From: an uncultured Oscillospiraceae bacterium
GTDB lineage: Bacteria; Bacillota; Clostridia; Oscillospirales; Oscillospiraceae
Reading direction: 5' to 3'
Assembly: GCA_948766235.1 (NCBI GenBank)
Contig: CAQCFX010000003.1
Span: forward strand, 1-27,459
Length of the DNA stretch: 27,459 bases
Each line of letters opens with the position of its first letter. Position 1 is the stretch's first letter. Below, one piece after another: positions 14,812 to 22,250 of the stretch. The notes below the pieces were generated by a model. That model had not been told where the DNA came from, ran no database searches, and worked only from the letters and a program-made list of their open reading frames with translations. The position numbers were made by a program, and so were the translations under genes.

Positions 14812-14873
14812 ATAACTTCGGATAAAAATTCAGATACGGAAAGTTATCCACAGCTTCAACAAAGTTTTCAACA
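14812..14873. other. AT-rich gap with DnaA-box-like sequences
   Basis: The gap between fhs and the DUF4364 gene (14529-15185) holds no gene. Beyond the riboswitch and its promoter it contains a perfect DnaA box TTATCCACA (14844-14852), a one-mismatch copy TTTTCAACA starting 21 bases later (14865-14873), and a 7-bp inverted repeat ATAACTT/AAGTTAT (14812-14818, 14841-14847) whose right arm overlaps the perfect box. Another hairpin (arms 15032-15039 and 15071-15078) lies before the next promoter. Confidence 0.4.
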
Positions 14874-15113
14874 AGCTATTCCCCGGTTGTGGCAAGAGAT
14901 TTTACAGAATATCCTTTTTATGGAAAAACCGCAATCGAAGTTCTTTTCTATGCAAAAGCGTCCATTTATTTGACATAATTCTGAGAATGGGAAAATTGAG
15001 GGGAGGGGAGAGGCGGCGGATGAATTTTCCGACGCCAAGCATGGCGCTTTAGGCCTTCATAAAATCAGCCCTTGGCGTTCGGGGAGACGGCGGGCGCGGC
15101 AGACATTTTTTTC

Positions 15114-15142
15114 TTGTCAACGCACCGATTATCCGCTATAAT
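15114..15142 (+). promoter_or_regulatory. Promoter of the DUF4364 / PF06541 pair
   Basis: TTGTCA (15114-15119) and a perfect TATAAT (15137-15142) with a 17-base spacer; the start codon is about 45 bases downstream. Confidence 0.85.
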
Positions 15143-15185
15143 GTTCCAAAGACAGAGCCGTGTATGCAAAAGGAGATGGATGCCA

Positions 15186-15725
15186 ATGTCCCGGTTCGGT
15201 TTTATTCACGACAAGCTGGACATGAAGCTTCTGGTATTATATATCATGGACCGCGCAGCCGGCCCAATCAGCTTTGATACCCTCACCGATTTGGCCATGT
15301 GCGACGACGGGGTGGATTATTTTCAGTTTGCCGAAGCTGTGTCTGAGCTGCTGGAAAGCGGCCATTTGAGCCAGGATGAGGAAAACTACGCCATTACCGA
15401 TAAGGGCCGCCAGGCCTGCGCCGCCGGGGAGAGCAGCCTGTCTCCCGTCATTCGCCGCCGGTGCGACCAGCGCCTGGCCCCGCTGAACCAGGTGCTCAAG
15501 CGAAACGCTCAGGTCCGCGCCCAGCTGTGTCCTAAGCCCGGCGGCGTGGATATCTGCCTTACCATGGACGACGACACGGGCAGGCTGTTCTCTCTCACGC
15601 TGCTGGCGCCCTCCCAGAACGATGCCCAGCAGATTGCCGAGCAGTTCCTCAAGCATCCCGACCGCGTATACAACGGAATTTTGAAGGCTCTGCTTTCAGA
15701 CCATGACAGGAGTGAAAATCAGTGA
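15186..15725 (+). CDS. DUF4364 family protein (winged-helix-like)
   Basis: The 179-residue product starts FIHDKLDMKLLVLYIMDRAAGPISFDTLTDLAMCDDGVDYFQF, the typical opening of the clostridial DUF4364 family. This part (to about residue 80) looks like a winged-helix fold with a wing AITDKGRQ, so a DNA-binding or regulatory role is plausible but unproven. The second half contains beta-rich VDICLTMDDDTGRLFSLTL. Two in-frame ATGs follow AAAGGAG: the one used here leaves about ten bases, the one at 15180 only four. The stop codon overlaps the GTG start of the next gene, indicating translational coupling. Confidence 0.88.
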   Translation: MSRFGFIHDKLDMKLLVLYIMDRAAGPISFDTLTDLAMCDDGVDYFQFAEAVSELLESGHLSQDEENYAITDKGRQACAAGESSLSPVIRRRCDQRLAPLNQVLKRNAQVRAQLCPKPGGVDICLTMDDDTGRLFSLTLLAPSQNDAQQIAEQFLKHPDRVYNGILKALLSDHDRSENQ

Positions 15726-16540
15726 GCATTATGGGTTATTCCATCCTGGACCTCTTTCTTTACTTTGTCCTTTACTCTTTCCTGGGCTGGGTAATGGAGA
15801 CTTGTTACTGCTCCATCTGCGAGCGCCGGCTTGTTCCCCGCGGCTTTCTGTACGGCCCAATCTGCCCCATTTACGGGACGGGCGTATTGCTGATGATTTT
15901 ATTTTTCACCCCGCTGAAAAAGAATCTGGTGCTGTTTTACGTGGTGGCTGTTATCGTGATGAGCTCCTGGGAGTACTTTGTGGCCTGGCTGCTGGAGACC
16001 ACGACCCACGTCAAATACTGGGACTACTCCCATTTTCGCTTCAATTTGAAGGGCCGCATCTGCCTTTGGGTGGCGCTGGTATGGGGCGTCTTATCCTACA
16101 TTGTCATCTTTTATATCCATCCGCCCATTGAAGCCCGCTTCCAGACCATTCCTCCCTGGCTGAAATATGCCCTTGGCGCTGTTGTGCTGGTTGTGCTGGC
16201 TGTGGACGCGGTGTTCACCATCCGCCATCTGGCCCTTGTGTCCAAGCTGGTGGTAGGCGCGGCCGCCCTGGGGGAGGAGCTCCAGCTCCAGCTCTCCCTG
16301 GGCAAGGCGGAACTCACCGATATGCTGGAGGATAAATCCGCCGCCCTGCGTCAGCGCTACAGCGCCGAAATCGCCCAGCTGGAGCGCTACAGCCGCCGCT
16401 TCCGCAGCCGGTATAGCAAAATGAGCACCGTGCGCCGCTACAGCATCCGCCGGGAGGATATCGCGGCCGCGGCCCAGCTGGCCCGGGAGGAGCTGCTGAG
16501 GAAGAAACGGGAAAAGCAGGCCCGGCGAAATGCCGAATAG
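15722..16540 (+). CDS. PF06541-type membrane protein (putative ABC-transporter type IV, CmpB-like)
   Basis: About five membrane helices fill the first 165 residues (SILDLFLYFVLYSFLGWVMET, GTGVLLMILFF, LVLFYVVAVIVMSSW, LWVALVWGVLSYIVIFYI, LGAVVLVVLAVDAVF). The stretch FLGWVMETCYCSICERRLVPRGFLYGPICPIYG is typical of the clostridial PF06541 family, often labelled an ABC-transporter permease although no transport has been shown. A basic cytoplasmic tail of about 90 residues is predicted to be helical (LRQRYSAEIAQLERYSRRFRSRY). The GTG start at 15722 is chosen because AGGAG ends nine bases upstream; an ATG three codons on would be too far. It overlaps the DUF4364 stop by three bases, so the two proteins may work together. 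Confidence 0.86.
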   Translation: MSIMGYSILDLFLYFVLYSFLGWVMETCYCSICERRLVPRGFLYGPICPIYGTGVLLMILFFTPLKKNLVLFYVVAVIVMSSWEYFVAWLLETTTHVKYWDYSHFRFNLKGRICLWVALVWGVLSYIVIFYIHPPIEARFQTIPPWLKYALGAVVLVVLAVDAVFTIRHLALVSKLVVGAAALGEELQLQLSLGKAELTDMLEDKSAALRQRYSAEIAQLERYSRRFRSRYSKMSTVRRYSIRREDIAAAAQLAREELLRKKREKQARRNAE

Positions 16541-16564
16541 CACAGAAGTTCGTGGTACAGATGC

Positions 16565-16596
16565 AAAAGGGCGGGTGTCACAAGTGACACCCGCCC
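16565..16596 (-). terminator. Terminator at the convergent end of the PF06541 gene and the aldo/keto reductase gene
   Basis: Perfect 13-bp inverted repeat (16569-16581 with 16584-16596). On the minus strand the stem is followed by TTTTGCAT, so it chiefly ends the reductase gene; on the plus strand the T run is missing. Confidence 0.8.
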
Positions 16597-16632
16597 AAAT
16601 CATATGGGTCTGATGGGGTATGGGGCGCTGCC

Positions 16633-17769
16633 TCAGTCCGAGCACAGCATTTGAGAAAAGTCGGCCAGCGCCGCCGAAATCTTGATTTGCTGGGGGCAGA
16701 CCGCTTCACAGCTTCGGCAGCCAACGCAGGCGGCGGGGTGCTTTTCCTGGGGCACCGCCAACAGCGCCATGGGGGCGATGAACCCGCCGCCGGTGAAGTT
16801 GTGCTCGTTGTACAGTTCCAGCAGCATGGGGATATCCAGTCCCTGGGGACAGTGACTGACGCAGTAGTGGCAGGCGGTGCAGGGCAGGCGCTTCTCTGCC
16901 AGCATCTCCTTAGCAACGTCCATCAAAGCGTCCATTTCCTGGCCGCTGAGGGGGCGCTCCACCTCAAAGGTGCGCAGGTTATCCTCCAGCTGCTCCATAT
17001 TGGACATTCCGGAGAGAATCATGGTCACCCCGGGAATGGACTGGAGAAAACGGAAGGCCCAGGCGGGGGCGTTCTCCTCCGGGCGCAGCGCGGCCAGGCG
17101 GTGGGCATATTGCTCGGACAGCTTGGCCAGCCGCCCGCCCCGCAGAGGTTCCATCACCCAGATGGGGATATTCCAGTCGTTGAGCAGTTCTGCCTTGGCG
17201 CGGGCGTCTTGAAACTCCCAGTCTAAGTAATTGAGCTGAATCTGGCAGAACTCCATGTACTTGCCGTAGGCGTCCAGGAATCGCTTCATCACCGGAATGC
17301 CGCCGTGGTCGGAGAAACCCAGATGCTTGATGCGGCCATTTTCTTTCTGTTTCATCAGGTAGTCGAAAATGCCGTATTTCTCGTCCAGATATGCGTCGAT
17401 GTTCATTTCGCATACGTTGTGGAACAGGTAGAAGTCAAAATAGTCCACGCCGCACTTTTTCAGCTGTGCTTCAAAAATTTCCTCCACTTTACCCATGTTG
17501 GACAGGTCGTAACCAGGGAACTTGTCCGCCAGGTAGAAGCTGTCCCGAGGATGGCGGCTCAGCGCCCGGCCCAGGGCCAGCTCGGAGTTTCCGTCATGGT
17601 AGCCCCAGGCAGTATCGAAATAGTTGATTCCCTGGGCTAAGGCGTGGTCTACCATCCGGGCTGCCGCCGCTTCGTCGATGCTGCTGTCGTTTCCGTCAAT
17701 CACCGGCAGGCGCATGGCGCCCAGGCCAAGTTCGGACAGCTGCATCCCTTGAAATTCCTTATAAATCAT
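16633..17769 (-). CDS. Aldo/keto reductase with C-terminal double [4Fe-4S] ferredoxin domain
   Basis: The first 300 residues are an aldo/keto reductase barrel with the catalytic tetrad Asp52, Tyr57 (FDTAWGYHDGNSE), Lys83 (LADKFP) and His117 (YLFHNV). The C-terminus adds two CxxCxxCxxxCP motifs: Cys297, 300, 303, 307 and Cys348, 351, 354, 358. This fused form is common in anaerobic Firmicutes; the substrate is generally unknown, and the clusters suggest electron exchange with ferredoxin in addition to, or instead of, NADPH. GGAGGAAT lies eight bases before the ATG. The gene has its own promoter and terminator. Confidence 0.94.
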   Translation of the reverse strand: MIYKEFQGMQLSELGLGAMRLPVIDGNDSSIDEAAAARMVDHALAQGINYFDTAWGYHDGNSELALGRALSRHPRDSFYLADKFPGYDLSNMGKVEEIFEAQLKKCGVDYFDFYLFHNVCEMNIDAYLDEKYGIFDYLMKQKENGRIKHLGFSDHGGIPVMKRFLDAYGKYMEFCQIQLNYLDWEFQDARAKAELLNDWNIPIWVMEPLRGGRLAKLSEQYAHRLAALRPEENAPAWAFRFLQSIPGVTMILSGMSNMEQLEDNLRTFEVERPLSGQEMDALMDVAKEMLAEKRLPCTACHYCVSHCPQGLDIPMLLELYNEHNFTGGGFIAPMALLAVPQEKHPAACVGCRSCEAVCPQQIKISAALADFSQMLCSD

Positions 17770-17801
17770 ATAATGATTCCTCCCATATCTTAGGTTATGC
17801 T

Positions 17802-17830
17802 ATTATACAGGAATTCTCGGGAAATATCAA
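17802..17830 (-). promoter_or_regulatory. Promoter of the aldo/keto reductase gene
   Basis: On the minus strand TTGATA (17825-17830) and a perfect TATAAT (17802-17807) with a 17-base spacer. Confidence 0.88.
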
Positions 17831-17857
17831 ATGCTTTTCCGCGGGGTGCTGCTCTGC

Positions 17858-18805
17858 TCAGGAAGGGGCCTGTGAATTCCCCACTGTAAAATGATCGCTG
17901 TATGGCGTATTGATGATAGACGCTGTGATTTTAATCACTTCTTCCAGCTCCAGCCGCTGCGCCTCAATCTCGTACGCCACCCCATCCAGGGTGAATGCGG
18001 CCACGTAGATGTCGTAATACCCGGCGGGCATATTGGAAAGGCCGTCGGGGGCTTTTTGGGTGGGGTCAAAGGGGCCATAGGGCAGGGAGGCGTGGCTGAG
18101 CGTGACGGGCACCCCGCCGAAGTCGGTAGCGCGCTCCCCGTCCACAGGCAGCAGGGCGCAGTGAAGGATGCCCAGCCTGGAAGCCCGCACCGTGAAGCCG
18201 GTGGGGATATAGAGGTCGTCATCGGACTTGGGACTGCCGTCCTCCCAGAAGCCTGACCAGAAGCTCCGGCCCGCTTGCTCCTCCACAATCCTGCCTGTGG
18301 CTTTCTCTGTGCACAGGAAGCCCCCAGGTCCGCTGCCGCCGCCGGTGAGGCCGTCAGGAATATAGGCGGGGGCCAGATCCCAACCGTAGTAATCCCGGAC
18401 TCCGTTCACGTCCAAAGAATCCACGGCGTAAAGCTCGGGGTCCCGATAGAGCAGGGCGGCGTCGGGGGCCTTACCCGCCGACTCGTTCACTGCCACGTTG
18501 TCCCAGTTGATGGTGATGTCCCTTTCGCCGGGGGGCTGCAGCGGCTCAATGCTGGGCTGATGAAGCCCATCACTGACCATAGGCCCGGGCACATCTGGCT
18601 GGGGAGGGGGCACAACGCCGCCCAATCCCTTCAAAATACCCGGCAGCGTTATGGTGGTTACTGTAAAGACCAGGCCAAAACACGCCGCGAAAGCCCCCCA
18701 TTTCAGCCTGCTGCTTTTCCTTTTGCGCTGGTAGGCGGCTGCTTCCATGATGTACTTGTCGTTGACTTTTCCCAATGCGCTGGAAAACCGTGCTGCGTTC
18801 ATCAT
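17858..18805 (-). CDS. Single-pass membrane protein, probable anti-sigma factor/regulator for the adjacent ECF sigma
   Basis: The 315-residue product has about 35 mostly basic cytoplasmic residues (AALGKV-like start, YQRKRKSSRLK), one membrane helix at roughly 36-60 and a long outer domain starting with a proline-rich linker (VVPPPQPDVPGP). The outer domain has repeated aromatic, glycine-rich strands but no known catalytic motif. Its ATG overlaps the sigma-factor stop (ATGA), the usual arrangement of ECF sigma and anti-sigma genes. By analogy it would hold the sigma factor at the membrane until a cell-surface signal arrives. There is no zinc-binding anti-sigma motif, so this role rests on context and topology. 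A second ATG follows the first directly. Confidence 0.75.
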   Translation of the reverse strand: MMNAARFSSALGKVNDKYIMEAAAYQRKRKSSRLKWGAFAACFGLVFTVTTITLPGILKGLGGVVPPPQPDVPGPMVSDGLHQPSIEPLQPPGERDITINWDNVAVNESAGKAPDAALLYRDPELYAVDSLDVNGVRDYYGWDLAPAYIPDGLTGGGSGPGGFLCTEKATGRIVEEQAGRSFWSGFWEDGSPKSDDDLYIPTGFTVRASRLGILHCALLPVDGERATDFGGVPVTLSHASLPYGPFDPTQKAPDGLSNMPAGYYDIYVAAFTLDGVAYEIEAQRLELEEVIKITASIINTPYSDHFTVGNSQAPS

Positions 18806-19359
18806 ATAACCCCTCTTTCTTTAAAATAGTGCTGCAGTTGTTTTCGGAGGCGGGTCAGCCGGACGGACACGTTCTTTTCCGATAGGCCTGTCCGCTCTGC
18901 GATTTCCCCGCAGCTGTCGGAGAACCAGTACCGGCGCATGAAAAGAACCCGATTCTCCGGGGACAGAAGGTCCAGAAAGTCTTCAATCAGCCGGATAAGC
19001 TCTTGCTCCTCCATGTCCGCCTCTACTGTGTGGGACGAGGCCAGACAGCCCTCCAACTCCTCCAGAGCCACCGTGTAGCTCCCGCCGCCACGTTTGGCCG
19101 CCCTGTCCCTGTGATACCGCGTGAGGGAGAGATTGCGGACAATTTTGCACAGGAACGCCGGCAGCGGATTGGGCCGCGCCGGAGGGATGGCGTTCCAGGC
19201 GGCGAGGTAGGCGTCGTTCACGCACTCCTCCGCATCCTGGCGGCTGTGCAGGATATGGTAGGACAGGCGGTGGCAGGCCTCGCCGTATTTTTCGTCCAGC
19301 AGCCGGATTGCCTGCTCCGACCGGGCAAAGAACAGTTCTATGATGGCGTTGTCGTCCAT
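18802..19359 (-). CDS. ECF-type RNA polymerase sigma factor
   Basis: The 185-residue product has sigma region 2 (residues about 10-80, with YHILHSRQDAEECVNDAYLAAWNAIP) and region 4 (about 130-180, with LLSPENRVLFMRRYWFSDSCGEIAERTGLSEKNVSVRLTRLRKQL simplified as a helix-turn-helix). There is no region 1 or 3, as in ECF sigma factors. A GAGGAGGG ribosome binding site precedes the ATG. It is translationally coupled to the membrane protein downstream. I see no convincing autoregulatory promoter in the short gap before the tRNA terminator, so its control is open. Confidence 0.93.
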   Translation of the reverse strand: MDDNAIIELFFARSEQAIRLLDEKYGEACHRLSYHILHSRQDAEECVNDAYLAAWNAIPPARPNPLPAFLCKIVRNLSLTRYHRDRAAKRGGGSYTVALEELEGCLASSHTVEADMEEQELIRLIEDFLDLLSPENRVLFMRRYWFSDSCGEIAERTGLSEKNVSVRLTRLRKQLQHYFKERGVI

Positions 19360-19446
19360 GGGGCATCCCTCCTCTGTGTCTCTTAACTATGTACTATGGT
19401 TTTTTCGGAAAATACTACACACAGCAGCAGGATTATCGAAAATTTT

Positions 19447-19509
19447 TGAAAATAAAAAATGCGGAGTGTTCTTCCAGGATACTCATAATCCTAAAAGAAC
19501 ACTCCGCAT
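19447..19509 (-). terminator. Terminator of the serine tRNA operon
   Basis: A perfect 15-bp stem (19459-19473 with 19495-19509), capped by an inner AGGAT/ATCCT stem, is followed on the minus strand by TTTTTATTTTC. The first base of the hairpin is also the last base of the tRNA CCA end. Confidence 0.9.
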
Positions 19510-19599
19510 GGCGCGGAAGGAGGGATTTGAACCCTCGCACGGTTTTACCCGCCTACTCCCTTAGCAGGGGAGCCCCTTCGGCCACTTGGGTACTTCCGC
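19509..19599 (-). tRNA. tRNA-Ser (anticodon GCT)
   Basis: The minus strand folds as a class II tRNA: acceptor GCGGAAG/CTTCCGC, discriminator G, encoded CCA, a T arm with GAGGGTTCAAATCCCTC, and a long variable arm. The anticodon stem CTCCC/GGGAG encloses loop CTGCTAA, giving anticodon GCT (codons AGC/AGU). Without CCA the gene ends at 19512. Confidence 0.95.
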
Positions 19600-19634
19600 G
19601 TGTCGAAAACATCAGAAATGATGAAATTGTAAGC

Positions 19635-19721
19635 TGGCGGAGAGAGTGGGATTCGAACCCACGGCCCTTTCGGGTCACCGGTTTTCAAGACCGGCTCCTT
19701 AAACCACTCGGACATCTCTCC
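19635..19721 (-). tRNA. tRNA-Ser (anticodon TGA)
   Basis: The minus strand has acceptor GGAGAGA/TCTCTCC, discriminator G and encoded CCA, with a long variable arm. The anticodon stem CCGGT/ACCGG encloses CTTGAAA, giving anticodon TGA (codon UCA and other UCN by wobble). It is the first gene of a two-tRNA unit, 35 bases before tRNA-Ser(GCT). Confidence 0.95.
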
Positions 19722-19752
19722 ATGAAATGAGAAGCGTCCAAACGCAAGTGTT

Positions 19753-19781
19753 ATCTTAGCATATTCTGCTCCATTTGTCAA
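19753..19781 (-). promoter_or_regulatory. Promoter of the serine tRNA operon
   Basis: On the minus strand consensus TTGACA (19776-19781) and TAAGAT (19753-19758) with a 17-base spacer, about 25 bases before the first tRNA. Confidence 0.88.
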
Positions 19782-19872
19782 CTGCTGATTTGCCATTGAA
19801 GCGGGAACTTTGGACCAACCCTGGGAGGAAGAAGCAGGGGCGGCCTGATGGCTTGAAGCCTGACCTGAACTC

Positions 19873-19907
19873 ATCCAGCCGGGCGGATTTTCTCCGCCCG
19901 GCTGGAT
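19873..19907 (-). terminator. Perfect 15-bp hairpin downstream of the peptidoglycan-binding cluster
   Basis: ATCCAGCCGGGCGGA (19873-19887) and its exact complement (19893-19907) enclose TTTTC. It lies about 100 bases after the last stop codon of the cluster. Neither strand shows a T run, so it may be a terminator without a U-tract or a 3' stabilising hairpin. Nothing else is seen between 19782 and 20010. Confidence 0.5.
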
Positions 19908-20010
19908 GTCGGCACTCGTTTTATAGTGAAACAGGACAAGACAGCGGGCTTTTCGGCTGATTTGAACGGATAGCAAATGGTTTTTGTGCTTCAGACTGCG
20001 CACCTGCGGC

Positions 20011-20544
20011 TCAGCTTCGGGTGACAAGGGCCTGGTAGAGCTGAACCAGATAGGACCAGGTGGCCCGGTCCAGCACGCCGGTGACCGGCAGCCCGGCCAG
20101 CTTCTGAATGACCCGGATGTTGGCGGGGGTCTCGCCGTCGTTGCAGCTGCTCAGCTTGCAGGGGGAGAAATTGGTCATCACCTTGCTGAGGGAGACAAAC
20201 ATGGCCTGGACAATGAGCACCGGCGGGCATTCCTGGCCCTCCATGGCGGTGTAGGTGCCGCAGGGCAGCACGTTGAGGGGAGGCGGGAATCCGTACCGCA
20301 GCTCGGTTTGGTGATAAGCCGCCCGGATGGCGTCCCATGTGCCCATATCCACCACTCCGGTGACAGGGGGATGATACTCCCGCTGGAACACCATAACCGC
20401 CTCCAGCGTGCGCTCGCCGAAGATGCCGTCCACCGTCAGGCGCACCAGCTTGGGGTCATGAATGGCCAGCTGGTTGAGCATATATTGCAGGGAGCGGATG
20501 GGCACATTGTTCATCTCGGTCCCGCTTGCTGCATCATTGTTCAT
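20011..20544 (-). CDS. Peptidoglycan-binding domain protein (two PG_binding_1-like repeats)
   Basis: The 177-residue product contains two PG_binding_1-like units: IRSLQYMLNQLA...VDGIFGERTLEAVMVFQREYHPPVTGVVDMGTWDAI near the N-terminus and IRVIQKLAGLPVTGVLDRATWSYLVQLY at the C-terminus, the latter shortened. There is no signal peptide, so it is either a cytoplasmic (mother-cell) protein acting at the forespore surface or exported by another route. The chosen ATG at 20544 follows AAGGAAGG; the frame stays open upstream but without an RBS. It starts 16 bases after the SpoIID-like gene and repeats the same domain type, suggesting duplication. Confidence 0.86.
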   Translation of the reverse strand: MNNDAASGTEMNNVPIRSLQYMLNQLAIHDPKLVRLTVDGIFGERTLEAVMVFQREYHPPVTGVVDMGTWDAIRAAYHQTELRYGFPPPLNVLPCGTYTAMEGQECPPVLIVQAMFVSLSKVMTNFSPCKLSSCNDGETPANIRVIQKLAGLPVTGVLDRATWSYLVQLYQALVTRS

Positions 20545-20560
20545 AGAGATATCCTTCCTT

Positions 20561-21745
20561 TCATGCGTTGGAATTTCCGTAGGTGAGGTTATAGCCCGGG
20601 AACTGCCCGGCAATGATGGAGCTTTCAATGTCTTGGGCGCTGGTGGGAAGGTTGGAGCCGGCCAGCGCGGTTTGGGCGATGCCCAGGTATTCGTCATACA
20701 GCCTCTGCCAGGTCTGCTGGTCCACCACGCCGGTGACGGGCAGACCCAGACGGGCCTGGGCGGCCAGCACCGCGTCCCGGGTATTTGGGCCGAAAATACC
20801 GTCGATTGGCAGCGCGGGGATGGTAGAGGAGAACTGGCCGATGATGGAGATGAAGTATTGCAGCGCGGATACGGCCACGCCGGTGCTGCCCTCCCGGAGG
20901 GTGACTCCGGCGGAGGGGCCCTGAATCTGGGTAAACGGCTGGCCCTCGCTCACCAGCTCGGACAGCTTTCTCACCGCGCCGTGGAGAGACACCAGCTTAT
21001 ACCAGGTGCCCTGGCCCACCAGGCCGTCGGGGGTGAGGTTGAAAATGCGCTGAAAAGCCTTCACCGCCGCGTCGGTCTGGCTGCCAAACACGCCGTCCAC
21101 CGGCCTGATGCGGGGGATGGCGGGGTAGTTCTGGCCGATGCGGTTGAGCATCACCTGCAAGACGGTGACGTAATCGCCGGAGGAGCCGGTTTGCAGCGGG
21201 TAGCCGGGGTAGGAGTAGGAGATATCTCGGATGGGGGTATTGGACACCAGCTCGATGTTGTCGCCGTAATAGTGGCGCAGAATATCCATGGCGCCCATGC
21301 CCTGGCGGGCCAGCCGTTCGCTGCCCCACTGGGACAGGCCGTCGCAGGTGACGGTGGTGCCGTTGCAGAACTTGGCGGCCAGAGGCTCCACAAAACCCTG
21401 CCGGCGGATGTAGGTGGTGAACAGCTCATCCACCAGCCGGTCCACGTTTTCAAAGGTGCTGCGGCCCTTGATAAATTTTTGGTCGTTCATGGTGGAGCCG
21501 GTGATGTCAAAATCGTAGCCCCGGCTGGGATAGTATTCGGTATATACCCGGTTGAGGGCGAAGGAAATCTGGGCCAGAATATTGGCCCGCAGCGCCGCCT
21601 CCGGCCAGGTGGGGTAAATTTCGCTGGAGGCTACGTTTTTGATGTAGTCGGGGAAGCTGACGGTCACGTTTTCCGCCCACTGATTGGCCGGGCCGGTGTG
21701 GACGGTGATGGTTTGGGGTATGTAGGGCGTTACTGATATAGGCAT
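20561..21745 (-). CDS. SpoIID/LytB-like domain protein with two peptidoglycan-binding repeats
   Basis: The first 165 residues resemble a SpoIID/LytB-related domain (ALRANILAQISFALNRVY, GYDFDITGSTMNDQ, CNGTTVTCDGLSQWGS), a family that includes SpoIID, a lytic transglycosylase of forespore engulfment. Two PG_binding_1 repeats follow (about 180-250 with VDGVFGSQTDAAVKAFQ, and 285-355 with IDGIFGPNTRDAVLAAQ). No signal peptide or membrane helix is visible, unlike true SpoIID. AAGGAGG precedes the ATG. It is the central gene of a three-gene minus-strand unit behind a CATANNNTA promoter-like site, consistent with a late spore-surface role, which remains an inference. Confidence 0.88.
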   Translation of the reverse strand: MPISVTPYIPQTITVHTGPANQWAENVTVSFPDYIKNVASSEIYPTWPEAALRANILAQISFALNRVYTEYYPSRGYDFDITGSTMNDQKFIKGRSTFENVDRLVDELFTTYIRRQGFVEPLAAKFCNGTTVTCDGLSQWGSERLARQGMGAMDILRHYYGDNIELVSNTPIRDISYSYPGYPLQTGSSGDYVTVLQVMLNRIGQNYPAIPRIRPVDGVFGSQTDAAVKAFQRIFNLTPDGLVGQGTWYKLVSLHGAVRKLSELVSEGQPFTQIQGPSAGVTLREGSTGVAVSALQYFISIIGQFSSTIPALPIDGIFGPNTRDAVLAAQARLGLPVTGVVDQQTWQRLYDEYLGIAQTALAGSNLPTSAQDIESSIIAGQFPGYNLTYGNSNA

Positions 21746-21777
21746 AGAGACCTCCTTACTTGACGCTGCCGCGCGGC

Positions 21778-22167
21778 TTACAGAGGCTGAGGGGTGACCA
21801 CCACCGGCGCGGCGTTGATATCCTCTCCGGCGGGCTGGGGCAGGGGAACCAGGGGGACGTCCTGCACGGTCTCCACGCCGGGGAACACCTGCAGTTTTTC
21901 AAAGGTGGCCAGATAGTATTCCGGATGCTCCACCACCAGGGAGTAGTCGGAAAATGGGGCCGCGCCGTTGGGTGTCTCGCTGAGGGAGAGGTCGGGCGCT
22001 TCCAGCTGAAAGGGCTTGGTGGTGCCGCTGCTGTCGGTGGTCTGGATGGAATAGACCTTGTGCAGATTATTCTCCGCTCTGCTGGAGATAATCACTGTGG
22101 CGCCGGAAACGGGCAGCTGGGCCTGAGAGGTGAAGACGCGAACAATCAAAGAGCCGGTCTGAGGCAT
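21778..22167 (-). CDS. Small beta-sandwich protein, carboxypeptidase-regulatory-like
   Basis: This 129-residue protein reads like a single Ig/carboxypeptidase-regulatory-like fold: GSLIVRVFTSQAQLPVSGATVIISS followed by TDSSGTTKPFQLEAPD and YSLVVEHPEYYLATFEKLQVFPGV, the strand order of such domains. A proline-rich C-terminal tail follows (PLPQPAGEDINAAPVVVTPQP). It has no signal peptide. AAGGAGGAG precedes the ATG. As the first gene of the unit with the SpoIID-like and peptidoglycan-binding proteins, it may be a structural partner at the spore or cell surface. Confidence 0.82.
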   Translation of the reverse strand: MPQTGSLIVRVFTSQAQLPVSGATVIISSRAENNLHKVYSIQTTDSSGTTKPFQLEAPDLSLSETPNGAAPFSDYSLVVEHPEYYLATFEKLQVFPGVETVQDVPLVPLPQPAGEDINAAPVVVTPQPL

Positions 22168-22250
22168 AGAGAACTCCTCCTTGCAGGAATTAGGAAACTT
22201 TTGAATGAAATCGGCGGGATGAGGCGGATTGATTCAGCGTTTCCTTGGTT

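Noticed and set aside
14812..14847. loxP/dif-like recombination site (ATAACTTCG start)
   Set aside because: Only the outer seven bases form an inverted repeat, the inner arms do not match, and no recombinase gene is present.
15032..15078. Possible small RNA from ACGCCAAG/CTTGGCGT arms
   Set aside because: The stem is only eight base pairs with a 31-base loop and there is no T run; support is too weak.
14529..15185. Replication origin suggested by DnaA boxes and AT-rich DNA
   Set aside because: No dnaA, dnaN, recF or rpmH nearby, only one perfect box, and the flanking genes mostly point towards the middle of the window rather than away from it.
19340..19730. Plus-strand open frames with ARKEGFEPSHGFTRLLP and EWDSNPRPFRVTGFQ
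   Set aside because: These are antisense readings of the two serine tRNA genes, a well-known source of false protein entries.
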